Origin: Amanita rubescens
Taxonomy: Eukaryota > Basidiomycota > Agaricomycetes > Agaricales > Amanitaceae
Length of the DNA: 64,000 nucleotides
Direction of reading: 5' to 3'
Assembly (NCBI GenBank): GCA_015039365.1
Contig: WION01000053.1
Coordinates: forward strand, 161,480-225,479
In this document: piece after piece, positions 1 to 11,324 of the stretch
How positions within the stretch are numbered: the first letter of the stretch is position 1
Layout: each line of letters opens with the position of its first letter
Notes under the pieces: generated by a model
What the model saw: the letters and a program-made list of their open reading frames with translations, nothing else
Database searches by the model: none
What the model was told of the DNA's origin: nothing
Translations under genes and position numbers: made by a program

Positions 1-575
1 CAGAAGTAGCTTCTCGACACTGCTTTGTCTTTGTTCCGCAAACCCCACAAACCCGTTTCAAGGTGAGCTCGGCTCAAAAATTGTGGACAGCCAAAGCATT
101 ACAACCACGTTCTTCCCCTACTCGCGTGACCACCGTCGCATGTATTCTTGTCCTACGGGTACCATTAATTTCGGCTACGGATCAATGAGCGACTCTTCCG
201 TTCGGCATGCGTTTGCTAAGGTGACGTTTGTTCTTGTGGCTATCCACATCAGAACTCGAGGATTCGCGACCCTGAGGTAGTCTTACTTCAGGGTGAAAGT
301 CAAGAAGCAAAGACATCGTTTTAATTTGCGCCTGCGAGGCCTCAGGGTTAACGACATCTTTTGGTTCCTTTCGTTAGCCATGCCACAGACTAACAGGGTT
401 CGGGAGGTGGAGAGTATATATTATGCTCGCTGCTCGCAGAGAATATCCACAGCCCACATCCGATCGTTTATCTCAGCCAACTTTACTCGCCTATTATTAA
501 CCCGTGAGCCAGCACCATCATTCATGCCCGTTATCCGACTAAGTCTCCCCTCCCCTTCAGCCTCACTAACTCATA
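1..575. other. Left edge: no supported gene, promoter of first gene at its end
   Basis: No reading frame here has convincing coding character, although the far left could be the tail of a gene outside the window. A TATATATT box at 415-422 lies about 155 bp upstream of the first credible start codon at 576, so the end of this stretch is probably the promoter and 5' UTR of that gene. Confidence 0.4.
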
Positions 576-881
576 ATGTGCCACGTTATTTCCCGGAGCT
601 ACGTCTGTGGACACTTGTACCACGTCGAATTTATGTATTGCAACAAATATCGTGGCCTAAAGCCCGTTCGATGCTGCCTCACCCTTGGAAAACCAGACGC
701 TATCCATATGCCTCACGCGTGCAAAAAATGCATAGACGAAAAGATGGCTACGTTGAAGCCAGGCGAGATGACAATCATGTGGGAGAAGTGTAGGAGGTTG
801 TGGAAACATGAATTGGAGGAAATGAAAAGGCAGGAGGAAGAAGAGAAGAAGCAGAGAGAATTCTACGCAAACGGCGCTTAG
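576..881 (+). CDS. Small Cys-rich hypothetical protein (101 aa)
   Basis: This is a single-exon frame with an ATG at 576, preceded by a TATA box at 415-422. The first half holds seven cysteines and several histidines in a zinc-binding-like arrangement (YVCGHLYHVEFMYC, then RCC, then HACKKC). The last third is a charged, helix-forming Glu/Lys/Arg-rich tail (MKRQEEEEKKQRE). The CGH...C...CxxC pattern recalls short zinc-ribbon or RING-like proteins found in many fungal genomes, but I do not recognise a named family. It is short enough that a spliced longer form cannot be excluded. The next gene starts only 137 bp downstream on the same strand, so the two are transcribed separately or the intergenic spacer is very short. 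Confidence 0.5.
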   Translation: MCHVISRSYVCGHLYHVEFMYCNKYRGLKPVRCCLTLGKPDAIHMPHACKKCIDEKMATLKPGEMTIMWEKCRRLWKHELEEMKRQEEEEKKQREFYANGA

Positions 882-1018
882 GCTTATTTTCTATTAGACT
901 CTTGCTCGTCTTTTCGGATATCATATTGCATCACGATTAGATATTAAGCATAAAGATCGGCCATAAACTAATCGAGCACCGGGCCACCGGCCCGCCACTT
1001 TAGGTCCGAACTTGTCTC

Positions 1019-2122
1019 ATGGCAAATCAGCGCTTAAGCACCATCTATGATTATGCCACCCTTCGCTTACACCGTGACGGAACCCGCGTACAACAATCTG
1101 ACGAAAACTACCATGTGCCTAAAAGAAAGCAATTTGCGATCAGGGACGCAAACGGCAACTGGATAGCAAAGGATGCAGGAGGGTTAGGAATGGCAAACAA
1201 GACAAGATATGTCAGGCGGGAAGAAGATGATGGACAAGAGTACGTGTCTCTTGGAGGTGGAGAAGAAGAGCAGAAGGTGGAAAAGACGGACGAGTGGGTC
1301 CTTCTCGAGAGAGAACGAACACAAAAGAAGGACCACCGAACCGAGAAGAGGCGACGATTCGACGAAAATTTGGACTTTCTTGATATCTCTCATAATGCTT
1401 CCTCGACCTCGACACCGACTCGAGAGCCTTCTTTACCGGCGCCTTCTTCCGTGCGTCGTTCTTCACTAGACCTCTAGCAACGTACTAACGCATTGGACAG
1501 GAACTCCTCAAATCTATACACTATTTCACAGCCTCGTTTTACACTGATCAAAACGAGCTGTTCGACCTTGGTAAAACATACAGGGATAGAAAAAAAGCCA
1601 GAGAAAGGTTAAGATACGCGGCAAAAAAGGGAAAGCGAAACCACGTCCAGCAGAGCGAAGAGGACGAGGAATCTCATAGCAGTGAACAAGAGAGTTCTGA
1701 AGCATCCACATCTATGACAAAAACGTCATATGGCCTGGCAAAGACCAGGCGCAACGTTCGAAAGAAACACCAACAGGACATGTACAAAGTAATGGATGGT
1801 ACAGCGTTAATGGCACTTGGTCCGTTCATTTCTTATTCTGTTTTTGAATTCATTAATGGCTGTTGTTGCAGGTATGCTAGTACAGGAACATGTTGCAAGG
1901 TTGGTGCAAGGAAAGGTCCCAGACGGATGGGAGGAAGAAATGCGGGGAGTTGATGAGTTAGGAGAAAGAGAAGTCGACGGCAGTGAAGTTGACAAGTCTT
2001 CCAGCGAGGAGATTGACGAAGCTCCGTCAGAGGTCGCAGAGGACAAACCTAGCAGAGCCGCAGACGCATCCGAAAGTGGTGATGACGAGATCGAGGGGAG
2101 GAATAGTGACGATGAAGGGTAA
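1019..2122 (+). CDS. Conserved-looking hydrophilic protein, three exons (333 aa)
   Basis: Exons 1019-1450, 1501-1819 and 1872-2122 join in frame into 333 codons plus stop. Intron 1 (50 bp) starts GTGCGT and has a textbook branch point TACTAAC before CAG. Intron 2 (52 bp) starts GTCCGT and ends GCAG. The N-terminus (FAIRDANGNWIAKD) is followed by an acidic/basic linker. A compact core spans exons 2-3 (ELLKSIHYFTASFYTDQNEL, then YKVMDGTALMALG joined to MLVQEHVARLV). The tail is strongly acidic, Ser/Glu/Asp-rich. The exon 2/exon 3 join restores a continuous hydrophobic helix, which supports the splice choice. The style is that of a nuclear protein, possibly RNA-polymerase-I-factor-like, but I do not recognise the family and assign no function. 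Confidence 0.7.
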
Positions 2123-3299
2123 AGGCACCGCGTACTTTCCCACTTTCGTTTTCACTCAAACATCCTCCATAAGGAGGGACGCCTAGTAGAAGAAAGTCTG
2201 ACTATTGCGGGCCTTGATTCAAGGAGATAAACGAGACGAAGACGAAACCGTATACGAAAGTATACGAGAGCAGCCCAGCCGCTTCACCAACGACCATCGA
2301 CATACGGAGATGCTGGACGCGTTGTACGTCGGCTTCCGGTCAAACTCCAAATATACGTTTAATTCAGACTATTGCCGTGGTCAGCGCCCCATACGTTAAC
2401 ATTTGTCGCCCAGTGCCCGGATTTTGCATTAAAATGGGGATTTGACCTGGCCGATGAAACCCTATTTGCACTGATGCCCTATTTCTATCCGTTTGTAACG
2501 TGATGACATTGTGTAACGAGAGGTATATATGATTGATATTTGATACACCATATATCACGGCATACTCGATAACACTCACTTTGATTCCACGCATGCCGAA
2601 GAGACCGTGCTGATTTCCGTAGATTTACCCGATCAAAGAGAATGGGTGCCAGCGGTAAGATGCCAAGGTGCGCGGATCACTAGTACTACGGTCTCAGGAA
2701 CTGGTCTGGAGCAATTGGCAAGACGCCGATTTCAGAGTCCGCTTGACGTCGTGGAAATGCTGCAACTCATTCTTCACCTGCCAACGCATCGTCTGTGCGG
2801 GATAGTCGTATTGCGTGCGGCTCGTGAAGATAAACAGCACTTTGTGGGTAAGATATTCCAGACATGACTTGCAATTTGGTACTGCTTATACTCATTTTTA
2901 ATCATGATCGCATAGTGTTTAGGTGAGCAAAAGCCGAGTTTTCATTCGCTCATACCAGTTAGTAATTAATAACTAATCCGTCAGCCGCGGAACAAAGGGA
3001 AGTGAAATCATGGTGGCCAGATTCTATCCGTTACGACGTGATCAATATTGATCGATTTAAGTAATGACGAAGAAAGAACGATCCCGACTGGATTATACAA
3101 CGGACAACGACAACAATGAAACGGGCCTCTCAACTCGGTAGGCCTGGGAGGATACAAGTTTCCCTATATGCGAGGTCTCCGCATTAGATAGCCTATTTAT
3201 AAACTTAACAACTAGACATACGGCGTGCTCTCACTCCCTCCGTCATTATAACATCGGACAGGCCGAGTAGTAACAGCCGAGACCTTTTGTTGATCTGCC
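2123..3299. other. Gene-poor stretch
   Basis: Only short frames without splice support or family resemblance are present. No LTR, TIR or clear repeat was seen. Confidence 0.4.
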
Positions 3300-3332
3300 A
3301 CCATTATGCTGACACAATCAGAAGGTGAAAAC

Positions 3333-3520
3333 GAACGGTTCCACGCGGTTCAAGGGAATGTGGATGTCAGTGAGATGGCAGCGGTGGGTTATTCTTTACT
3401 CCGTGCGGTTCTGGGAAATGCGGGGGATGATGTGATGGCAGCGGTGGGTTATTCGTTTCAATTCTTTGCTCCATGTGGATCAGGGAGACCGGCGAGATGG
3501 CGGCGGCGGTTATTCTGAGT
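3333..3520. repeat. Short imperfect tandem repeat (about 3 units of 60-75 bp)
   Basis: The segment GAGATGGCAGCGGTGGGTTATTC recurs as GTGATGGCAGCGGTGGGTTATTC and, more diverged, as GAGATGGCGGCGGCGGTTATTC, with related flanks (GGTTCAAGGGAATG and GGTTCTGGGAAATG). The repeat lies in a non-coding region and explains the repetitive short frame seen there. Confidence 0.5.
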
Positions 3521-4190
3521 GAAGCGGCGATACTGCGCAGAGCATTGGCGCCCATGGTGAATGGGAGTTACTGACAAGAATCAGCCGGGTACCTGTGCGT
3601 CCTGGTCTTCGACTATGGACCTTACGGTACATGGACCCTAGCAAGGAATAAATTTGATTACCAACGAGCGTCCAATTCCCTGAAAAGCGTGACCACCCCC
3701 AATCGAGCGGAGGAAAATGGCGAAGGTTTTACGTCGAGACCACGGAATTTAGTAGTCGCATTCACTGTACAGCAAGATACGGACCTATTACCCTATTCTC
3801 GCCCTGTAATTTCGCACCCCCCCTGTAAACATCTGACTCAAAAATCATTGGTAAGTGAGGTGTGGCATTCGGGCCCATGAAGAGTACCGCCACGGAAGCC
3901 GAAAACGCGTTGCGCACAAACTATTGAATGTTTGATATCTGGCTTAGAGATCTCGGGTTCGGACTTCGCTTGAGTTAACTTCACACACCCCCATTTGTCA
4001 TCGTCCGCTCAAAAAATATCGTTTAGCGTTAGTGAAACGATCGCCAGAACCCTACTTTTTTCATCCTCGTTTAGGCCTCCTTGCACCACGGACGCAACGC
4101 GGAATAGCATACAACGCGCTTTTTCATCCTTTCCGGTACAATGCCCATCTTCATTTGCTCGATTATTTATCTCTCACTGGCAGGGACCAG
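3521..4190. other. Gene-poor stretch upstream of ZnF copy 1
   Basis: No supported gene was found. The right end probably holds the promoter of the zinc-finger gene that starts at 4245. Confidence 0.4.
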
Positions 4191-4198
4191 TATATAAA
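4191..4198 (+). promoter_or_regulatory. TATA box of ZnF copy 1
   Basis: TATATAAA lies 47 bp before the ATG at 4245 of the two-finger zinc-finger gene, which implies a very short 5' UTR. Confidence 0.55.
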
Positions 4199-4244
4199 GA
4201 TCGCCTTGAGCGTTCAGGTTCATCCAATAGGCTTGTGACGACCA

Positions 4245-4669
4245 ATGGCTCACAACAACACAGTTACCCCTGGCATTGACTTCCAACTTGACTTATGGAA
4301 CCTTTTCAATGCCATCTACGTGAGGTCTCATTAGTATTTGGTCGTGTTCGATATCGTAACATTAACCTTGAGTAGTCAATTGATTTTGCCATGCAAGACA
4401 TAGAGGATGCCATGACTCCCTCCGCTACAAGTCCTCAAAGGCCGTCCTACAGGATCGAAATGTCCGACATTAACGGCTCACCTGTCTACCGTTGTGAGTG
4501 CGGTAAGAAGATTAAAAGAATGGGAGACTTAAAACGCCATTGGAACACGAGGAGACACGGGGGACGCGGATTTTACTGTGTCAGGTGCCGGAAGTCGTAT
4601 TCAAGACAATACATGCTCGACCAACACACGTGTCGGGCCACTTCTAGTGATGCGAATGTTGACATGTGA
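4245..4669 (+). CDS. Small two-zinc-finger protein, family copy 1 (about 122 aa)
   Basis: Exon 1 is 4245-4319 (MAHNNTVTPG..., 25 codons), the intron is 4320-4375 (GTGAGG...TAG, 56 bp), and exon 2 is 4376-4669. Exon 2 carries two fingers. The first is C-X1-C-X12-H-X5-H (CECGKKIKRMGDLKRH...RRH). The second is C-X2-C-X12-H-X1-C (CVRCRKSYSRQYMLDQHTC). A conserved GGRGF linker joins them. The same architecture, including a short 5' exon ending in an aromatic/hydrophobic stretch and the same intron position, occurs at 25101 and 39278. The stop TGA overlaps a GTGAG that looks like a second donor, with an acceptor at about 4719; using it would change only the last residues. A DNA- or RNA-binding role is inferred from the fingers alone, and no closer family is recognised. 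Confidence 0.7.
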
Positions 4670-4726
4670 GAGGTCTATGCACCATCCTTTTGTTATCGAC
4701 TAAGGCATTGAGATACTAGTTCTTGA

Positions 4727-5225
4727 TCCCAATGGAGAAAGTGTTCTTGACGTTTTCAGTTCGTTTATTTTCGTGATATGTCCATTAAATGCATATATAT
4801 CGAGTTAACATGGAATGTGTGGTCATGGACGTGAAAAATCTTTCTAGAGGACAAGAAGCGAAATTGTACATAGCTCTGTGCTGACGCCACTGAGGATGCT
4901 TAGACCCTTAGACATCTATCAATCGGCTTGCCACTATCAGAGAGGAGATTGAAAGGATGAGGCGCGGTTCCGGCAATAATATTGGGAATGCTATACGTAG
5001 TTTCTCAGGCTTGATTCCGTTTTCAACCAAAGGCGAAATTATAAGTACATACTTTGAGGGATAGACCGGACGAGTATGACGTGTGCGTTTGCGTTTTTAT
5101 CATCGACGCGTCAGAGGGTTACCTAGAAATTAGAATGAAGCTGTGGAATTTAATTTTTTTCTTAAAATAAAAAATATTTTTGCTGTTTTTCCCGTGACTC
5201 AGTACACAACTTCAAACAAATGGTA
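4727..5225. other. Non-coding stretch after ZnF copy 1
   Basis: No supported gene. An AT-rich run lies at about 5150-5180, just before the tandem repeat. Confidence 0.4.
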
Positions 5226-5770
5226 TGGTTGCCGCTTCTATTTCCGGGTCCGTTCCGATGGAAACGGCCCATGATGATATGATCGTACCATCTAATCGCA
5301 ACAAAATGGTCTGTTATCTCACTTAGGGACGCGTCTAATTTCTCATGGTCATTACAGGCTGCCGCATCTGTTTCCGAGTCCATTCCAATAGAAACCGCCC
5401 ATGATGATATGATCGTACCACCTAATCGCAACAAAATGGTCTGTTATCTCTTAGGGACGCGTCTAATTTCTCATTGTCAATGTCATTACAGGCTGCCGCA
5501 TCTGTTTCCGAGTCCGTTCCAATAGAAACCGCCCATGATGATATGATCGTAAGTTTTGTGCCGTATACTACCGTGCAACCTTCTAACCCCACGGCCTAAT
5601 CGTAACAAAATGGTCTGTCATCTCACTTGGGGGCGCGTTTAATTTCTCATTGTCATTACAGGCTGCTGCATCTACTCCCGAGTCCGTTTCGCAATAGAAA
5701 CCGCCCATGATGATATGATCTTTTTTGTCGTATACTATGCAACCTTCTAATTCACAATACACAACAGTCC
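5226..5770. repeat. Degenerate tandem repeat, four units of about 110-170 bp
   Basis: Four successive units begin near 5228, 5358, 5492 and 5661. Each contains a GCTGCCGCATCTGTTTCCGA-like start, a GAAACCGCCCATGATGATAT core, and an AACAAAATGGTCTGTTATCT plus ACGCGTCTAATTTCTCA end. Units 3 and 4 carry a shared extra segment (TCGTATACTA..GCAACCTTCTAA) absent from units 1 and 2. No coding role is supported. Confidence 0.75.
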
Positions 5771-7974
5771 ATATGCTCAACGAGTCGCCGCTGCGATGGA
5801 CGCTCGCTCGCCGTTCTTTTTTTCCCCGAGTATATGAATTCTGACAAAACCCATAGCAGTGTACACCATAGCAAATGCAAATGTAAGTCAAGTTTCGTGA
5901 AAGTCAACGAAAGGGAGCATGTCAGAGTAGGAGTGTACCGTGAAAAGTACCAGGTACTAGTCAGTGCACGCAGTGCAGAGGTAGAGGAAAGACTAGATAG
6001 TTAGGATATAAAAAAAGAGCTCACTTCTACTGCCTACCAACCACAACATAGGTTATTACGCAACCTGTCTCCGGATTTCGCAAGGACTTGGCACACACAT
6101 AGGAATCCTGACTTAAGTCATTTAACGCAGTAGTACGCCCGCCGATGGGCATGCATTATGTTGCATATATGGTGGTAGCGGCTGGGTTTAAGCTCGCATC
6201 GCCCGGATTCTGGTACCCTACTCACCTGAGTGGGACGCCAGGGACCGAATCAGCGGGTGGTGAGCGGACGAGAACTTCTCATCGCCACGGCGATCAAGCC
6301 GATAAAAGAGGGCGCTGCCTTCTGACATTAGGAATATGGTATAGGATAAATGATCGAGCTAGGAGGGAGACTCGATGGAAGACGATGTCGATTAATGAGG
6401 TAGAGTATCGGCCCTCGGGGGGTTCCCACAGTGGTGATGGACCGCATCGCCTGTGCCAGAACCCCCTTACTACTGGCTCAACGGCCCATTATAACATATG
6501 TCTCAGGCACAGTTATCACAATTATTCTTGTGAAAATTGCCACCCGTGGCTGATATCAGCTTACTATTCCTGCTACGTAACAGCGAACTTACAAACACGG
6601 GCAATGACGTAGAAATGAATGAACCCGACAGCTTCTTAACTGTAATGGACATGGTAGATAAGAATGGTTAATATTTTGGCCACTTTCGCCCACATAGCGG
6701 GACTTGCGGCACATGTGCCGCCCTCCTCCATTTATTACTGGTACGTATGGTCTCGTCGTGTTGCGTCATATGTGACGCGTGACGTATAATACTTCCGTGC
6801 GTGACAGAAGTTTTGTGGCCGCACTCAAAGTATATACTCAAAACTGAGCTACATTTCGTCAGCCTGAGGGCAATTAACAGCCCACCCCAAGCTTACGGAT
6901 CTGCATCACAAAAGACGGGGCAGTGCCTTGCTCATGCATGTCACCAACTTGATTGAAATGGGTCCACAGCCTCAACCTCAGCGTGAGAGGCCATCATATG
7001 TATCGAAACAGACAGGCAAATTGCTCGGAAATGAGTCACGCGAGATTTTGTTTAAGGGGTGCAGCAAGAGACACGTGCAGGATGGCTATACTACTTTATC
7101 AAGCTTCGTATGTTAATAGTAATGTTATACCCTAAATCCACCACCACGACCTATTCATCAAAACCGCTGGAAAGTACTACTAGTACTACCTGTATGTAGT
7201 GGCGTTCCGTGTATTTGACGAGAGGAATTGCCAAATAAATTGAATACTAATACAGACATTAACTAAATGGGAGAGTAACGTATGAAATAGGCGGAGGTCG
7301 TGTCCAACTTGTCGTGTCCCCACATTCGAACGCTCTGTCGAGAATACGGCCTTCGTTTCTGTCAGCTGCCATGCCCACCCACTATGACACTATTGTAGTT
7401 TCATTGACTGTACAGCCCTCCTTTGCGCAGTACGATGCACAGCTAGTAGACTAGTATAGGAAGCGCTTAAGAACATGGCGCCGTGCTACGCCGGTTGTTA
7501 AGCCTTCTATTAGGGTAAAGAACAAGGTACTATGCTTACAAGCATTTTCGAAATTCGGTGAATAGTGTCACGGTTCGGTTTGATAATCGTCACCGCAAGC
7601 GTCATTGATTGACACCTTACCTATGTGCGCTGTGTAACGCCAATCTTATTTTCATGACAGATTAAGTAGCTTCAATAGCGCCTTTCATTGATCGAACTTA
7701 GCCCCAATAATTCAAGAGATTGATAAACTTCCAGACGCAGAGATGATGGTAGCAATTTCTATAGCCATCTCCCATAACGTATCGCCAGTTTTGCCATCTG
7801 AAAGTGACGCCCTGGAAGGAGAACAAGTTGAAACAAGCCCGATATCATGTTATCCTGAATTGATCCGTGTGGTGCTGTGGAGATTCGCAAGGAGGGCCAT
7901 CACAGGAACTGAAGTGGCGTCAGTAATCAAAATGCTCTACACAGTGAACCGCCTCACGGGGAGCACGATAAGCG
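5771..7974. other. Gene-poor region left of the Copia element
   Basis: A frame of 155 codons starts at 6145 with an ATATAAAA box at about 6006, but it shows no family resemblance or splice support. A 78-codon frame ends with its own TGA at 7977-7979, inside the Copia target site. I call no gene here. Confidence 0.35.
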
Positions 7975-7979
7975 CTTGA
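7975..7979. repeat. Target-site duplication of the Copia element (CTTGA, left)
   Basis: CTTGA directly precedes the LTR at 7980 and is repeated at 24955-24959 directly after the right LTR. Confidence 0.9.
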
Positions 7980-8386
7980 TGACGAAGAAGACAGGTCTAC
8001 GCGAGAGCGTGTCCACAGCATGAGCAGGTGCAATAGCTTACCTATTGCGATATGATCTTAGCACTACCCTTCGGCGTAGTAGTGATAGTAAGAGGAAGAG
8101 AATGGATTGTCCTATTCTACGATACAGGACAGGTTTATATACTAAGAGAGAACAAATATGTGTCTACATATGTGTAAGCGTATAGTATAGATGGGAAGAT
8201 ATGGCGTGCTAAGCACACCATAAGATGTGATCATGAGTCTATCATGATGTCACCATGATATCATAATGAAGTCATTATGATGTCATCTCTATGTCATACA
8301 TAAAGGATGATGCGAGCGATATGAGTAACATTGATTGTAGTTAATCAGTAGTTAATCATTCTATAAATATAATTCTATATTTAACA
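7980..8386 (-). repeat. Copia 3' LTR
   Basis: 407 bp, TG...CA, paired with 24548-24954. The purine-rich GCGAAGGGGTG (minus strand, just inside at 8387-8397) is the likely polypurine tract. Confidence 0.95.
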
Positions 8387-8408
8387 CACCCCTTCGCTTA
8401 GATATCCT

Positions 8409-11324
8409 TTATTTAAAATCTATGATGTTCTCGTCATAGAAGGGATCTATATCCGATTCCTGTTGATCAATAAGACCATCAAGAAGTTCCATCAACTTCT
8501 TGTGTGATAGACGATCAATATCATCTAATTCAAGATTTTGCCAATCAAGAATAAATTTCGTCAGATCACGGATTTCCTCAGTCTCTAATCGATCTGGTCT
8601 TTTGATTAATGCATTTGTAGAAGTCGGATATTCTTCTAAGGAAAGTCCCAATCGTTCTCTAAAGAATTTGACCTTTTCAAAGGATAAATTCTTAGTCATG
8701 AGATCCGCATTCTGTTCGTTTGTTGGTATATATTCGAGGACTACCTTTTTAGTCTCGATCAACTCGCGAACGAAATGATAGCGAATATCAATGTGTTTGG
8801 AACGATGTTCTTGTGCAGGATTTTGTGCCCAAAATATAGCGCCTTGGTTATCTACGCTAAGTAAGATGCTTTTAATAGGTGCACCTATTTCGTAAAATAG
8901 ATTTTCAACCCATGCAATCTGTCTTGCAGCATCTGATAAAGATATGTATTCTGCTTCAGTTGAAGACAGAGCTACAGTCTTTTGTTTTCTACTCGTCCAA
9001 GCTACCGCACCACCAGCTAACATTAAGACATAACCGTTTATAGATCGTCGTGTATTACGATCAGCGGCCCAGTCAGCGTCAGCGTAGGCTCTAAATTTAT
9101 TATTGCCTTTGGCGCTATAAACGATTTTGACGTTTAAGGTATGAGCAATGTATTTGACTATATACAATGCTTTTTGAATGTGTTCTTGAGACGGGTTTGA
9201 TGAAAATTGGGACATCAAAATTACTGCATAAATTATATCAGGCCTAGTTCCTAAGGCAAGATATAGAAGGGATCCTATTATCTGTTGATAATAAGAACGT
9301 TCCTGTGGTGTGCATTCTCCTTCATTCTTTATAGGAGCATACCCAGCAGGTAACGGTGTGCGTACAGACTTGCAATCTTCAAGTCCAAATCGTTTAACAA
9401 CCTTCAAGGCATAAGGGCCTTGATCTATAACTAAGAATCCTAAATCACGGTTGTAATTGACTTGGATTCGGAGATACTCTTTGATCTTTCCAAGATCACG
9501 ACATTCCCACATCTCCATAAATTTCTTTTTAATGGATACGATGGTGGAATCGTCATTTCCCATAAAGAGTATATCATCGACATACAATATGCATATCGTG
9601 ATTGTATTCTTGCTTTTACGAACGTAAACGCCAGAATCAGACAAGCATCGCTCGAAATGCAATGATTTCAACGATTTATCAGCTTGTTTATTCCAGGCAT
9701 ATGATGCCTGTTTCAATCCATATATGGCTTTCCTCAGCCTATATACTTTAGATTCTTGTCCTTTTACAACGAAACCTTCTGGCTGGGCCATGTAAATATC
9801 TTCATCAAGATCGCCATATAAGAAGGCAGTTTTTACATCTAGGGCTTGTATATCCCAGTTTTCAAGCACTGATGTGGCCAGAAGTATTCGGATTGTTTCA
9901 TATCTCGCTACAGGCGAGAATGTTTCGTCGTAATCTAATCCGGGACGTTGACTAAAACCTTTAGCTACGACGCGAGCTTTTTTGCGTCCATCGGTTTTTA
10001 AGTCGAAAACCCAACGACATCTGATTAGGTTTCGTCCTTTTGGAAGATCAACTAACTCCCAAATATCTCTAGATTGAAGAGATTTAAATTCGTCATCCAT
10101 TGCAATCTTCCATTGTTTATACAATTGAGGATTACTGGAGCGCATTTTAGATATATCTCTATAGTCATATGGAATATTATCCACAAGGGGGACAGCCGCT
10201 TTTAGAAGAAAATGAAGTAATTCATTTCCAGATTCATTAATCATTCGGGTTAAATGATCATGTTCTGCAGATTTTAATTCAGACTTTAAAGCAAAGATTT
10301 CTTTGAGTAGAGAAGCAGATTCATTCATTCTATCAGGGTTCCTGTCTGCTGACGGTGGATCCTGAGTTGAAGAACTCGGAGTTTTATCTTTTAACTGCTC
10401 TCGTAAAGCATCTCGCTTTTGCTGAATTTCAGCTTCTATCTGTGCAGGAGTTTTATCTCCATACGCGTTGTCTCTTTGTACCCTTGGAACTGGAAAACGA
10501 CCAGAACGGCGAGGACCTATTTGTACAGAGGGTGGACCAGGATCAGATATGATCGGTGGAGGAGGTCTAGGTCTCTGAGCAAATTCTCTAAAACGATCTC
10601 TTTGACGTTGTTCAAATTGATCAAATTCTCGATCCGTCATAAATGGGTTTTCTATTTCATCACGATCTCTTTGATTCAAAGAGAAGGGATTATCTTCATC
10701 CATAGGACTACGAGGTGAAGGTGGCCTAGATACATATGGTATCGGAGTTATAGGCCTAGAAGGAACAGGAGTCTCCTCTTTTATTTGTGGAGAGGGAGTA
10801 CGTCTAAAGGGTTCAGGAGTTTTACGTTTCTTAAACATATCACTCATTTGACGTTTGAATTGATCTCGTAAACGAGACTGTTTATCAATTCCTTGACCCT
10901 TTTTCCAATCATCGCGTTGTCTACGATAATTGTCACGTCTTTCTTGTTCTCTTTCTTCTCTTTGCCTTCGGATATTATCATCCAAGAAATCTCTTCGACG
11001 ATCGGCAAATTCATCACCATCGTCATCATCGTTTGAATCATCAGAAGGGTCTGATTGCTGTCTATCAGGAGATGCACCCCTTCGATCCAAACCGGGTGAG
11101 CGTCTTCTGCTCGGAGAACGTCTACGGTTCTCTGGGAGTAAGTCATCTAAATCCAAATTTTGTGGAGGGCGGTTAGGTTCCTCTTGAGGAATCGCCTCCC
11201 AGATCGGACCAAGATCTTCAGTAATTATATCTGCAGTCTTTCCTTTACGCGGAAACCTGTTTTCAAAGAATGTAGCCTGGGGATTCTCTAAAACGATCTC
11301 TTTGACGTTGTTCAAATTGATCAA
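8409..11324 (-). CDS. Copia pol, reverse transcriptase and RNase H part
   Basis: This frame (971 codons as an open stretch) holds a Ser/Arg/Asp/Glu-rich linker in its first third. The Copia-type reverse transcriptase follows from about residue 400 (WELVDLPKGRNLIRCRWVFD, the polymerase box YVDD near residue 583, and YGLKQA). Copia RNase H comes next (AYADADWAADRNTRRS, ALSSTEAEY, then HIDIRYHFVRE, and NADLMTK). It copies the element RNA into DNA inside virus-like particles. Its apparent start at 11324 is an artefact: the true polyprotein continues upstream (to the right) into integrase, but the 700-bp duplication at 10583-11982 is not a multiple of three and breaks the frame. The stop at 8409 lies about 20 bp from the 3' LTR, which is normal for Copia. 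Confidence 0.93.
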   Translation of the reverse strand: MINLNNVKEIVLENPQATFFENRFPRKGKTADIITEDLGPIWEAIPQEEPNRPPQNLDLDDLLPENRRRSPSRRRSPGLDRRGASPDRQQSDPSDDSNDDDDGDEFADRRRDFLDDNIRRQREEREQERRDNYRRQRDDWKKGQGIDKQSRLRDQFKRQMSDMFKKRKTPEPFRRTPSPQIKEETPVPSRPITPIPYVSRPPSPRSPMDEDNPFSLNQRDRDEIENPFMTDREFDQFEQRQRDRFREFAQRPRPPPPIISDPGPPSVQIGPRRSGRFPVPRVQRDNAYGDKTPAQIEAEIQQKRDALREQLKDKTPSSSTQDPPSADRNPDRMNESASLLKEIFALKSELKSAEHDHLTRMINESGNELLHFLLKAAVPLVDNIPYDYRDISKMRSSNPQLYKQWKIAMDDEFKSLQSRDIWELVDLPKGRNLIRCRWVFDLKTDGRKKARVVAKGFSQRPGLDYDETFSPVARYETIRILLATSVLENWDIQALDVKTAFLYGDLDEDIYMAQPEGFVVKGQESKVYRLRKAIYGLKQASYAWNKQADKSLKSLHFERCLSDSGVYVRKSKNTITICILYVDDILFMGNDDSTIVSIKKKFMEMWECRDLGKIKEYLRIQVNYNRDLGFLVIDQGPYALKVVKRFGLEDCKSVRTPLPAGYAPIKNEGECTPQERSYYQQIIGSLLYLALGTRPDIIYAVILMSQFSSNPSQEHIQKALYIVKYIAHTLNVKIVYSAKGNNKFRAYADADWAADRNTRRSINGYVLMLAGGAVAWTSRKQKTVALSSTEAEYISLSDAARQIAWVENLFYEIGAPIKSILLSVDNQGAIFWAQNPAQEHRSKHIDIRYHFVRELIETKKVVLEYIPTNEQNADLMTKNLSFEKVKFFRERLGLSLEEYPTSTNALIKRPDRLETEEIRDLTKFILDWQNLELDDIDRLSHKKLMELLDGLIDQQESDIDPFYDENIIDFK

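Noticed and set aside
6145..6612. 155-codon frame with an upstream ATATAAAA box
   Set aside because: Composition is not protein-like, and no splice sites or family motifs support it.
7743..7979. 78-codon frame ending at the Copia target site, as a gene broken by the insertion
   Set aside because: Its own TGA lies inside the target site and would also end it in the uninterrupted sequence; no homologue is seen.
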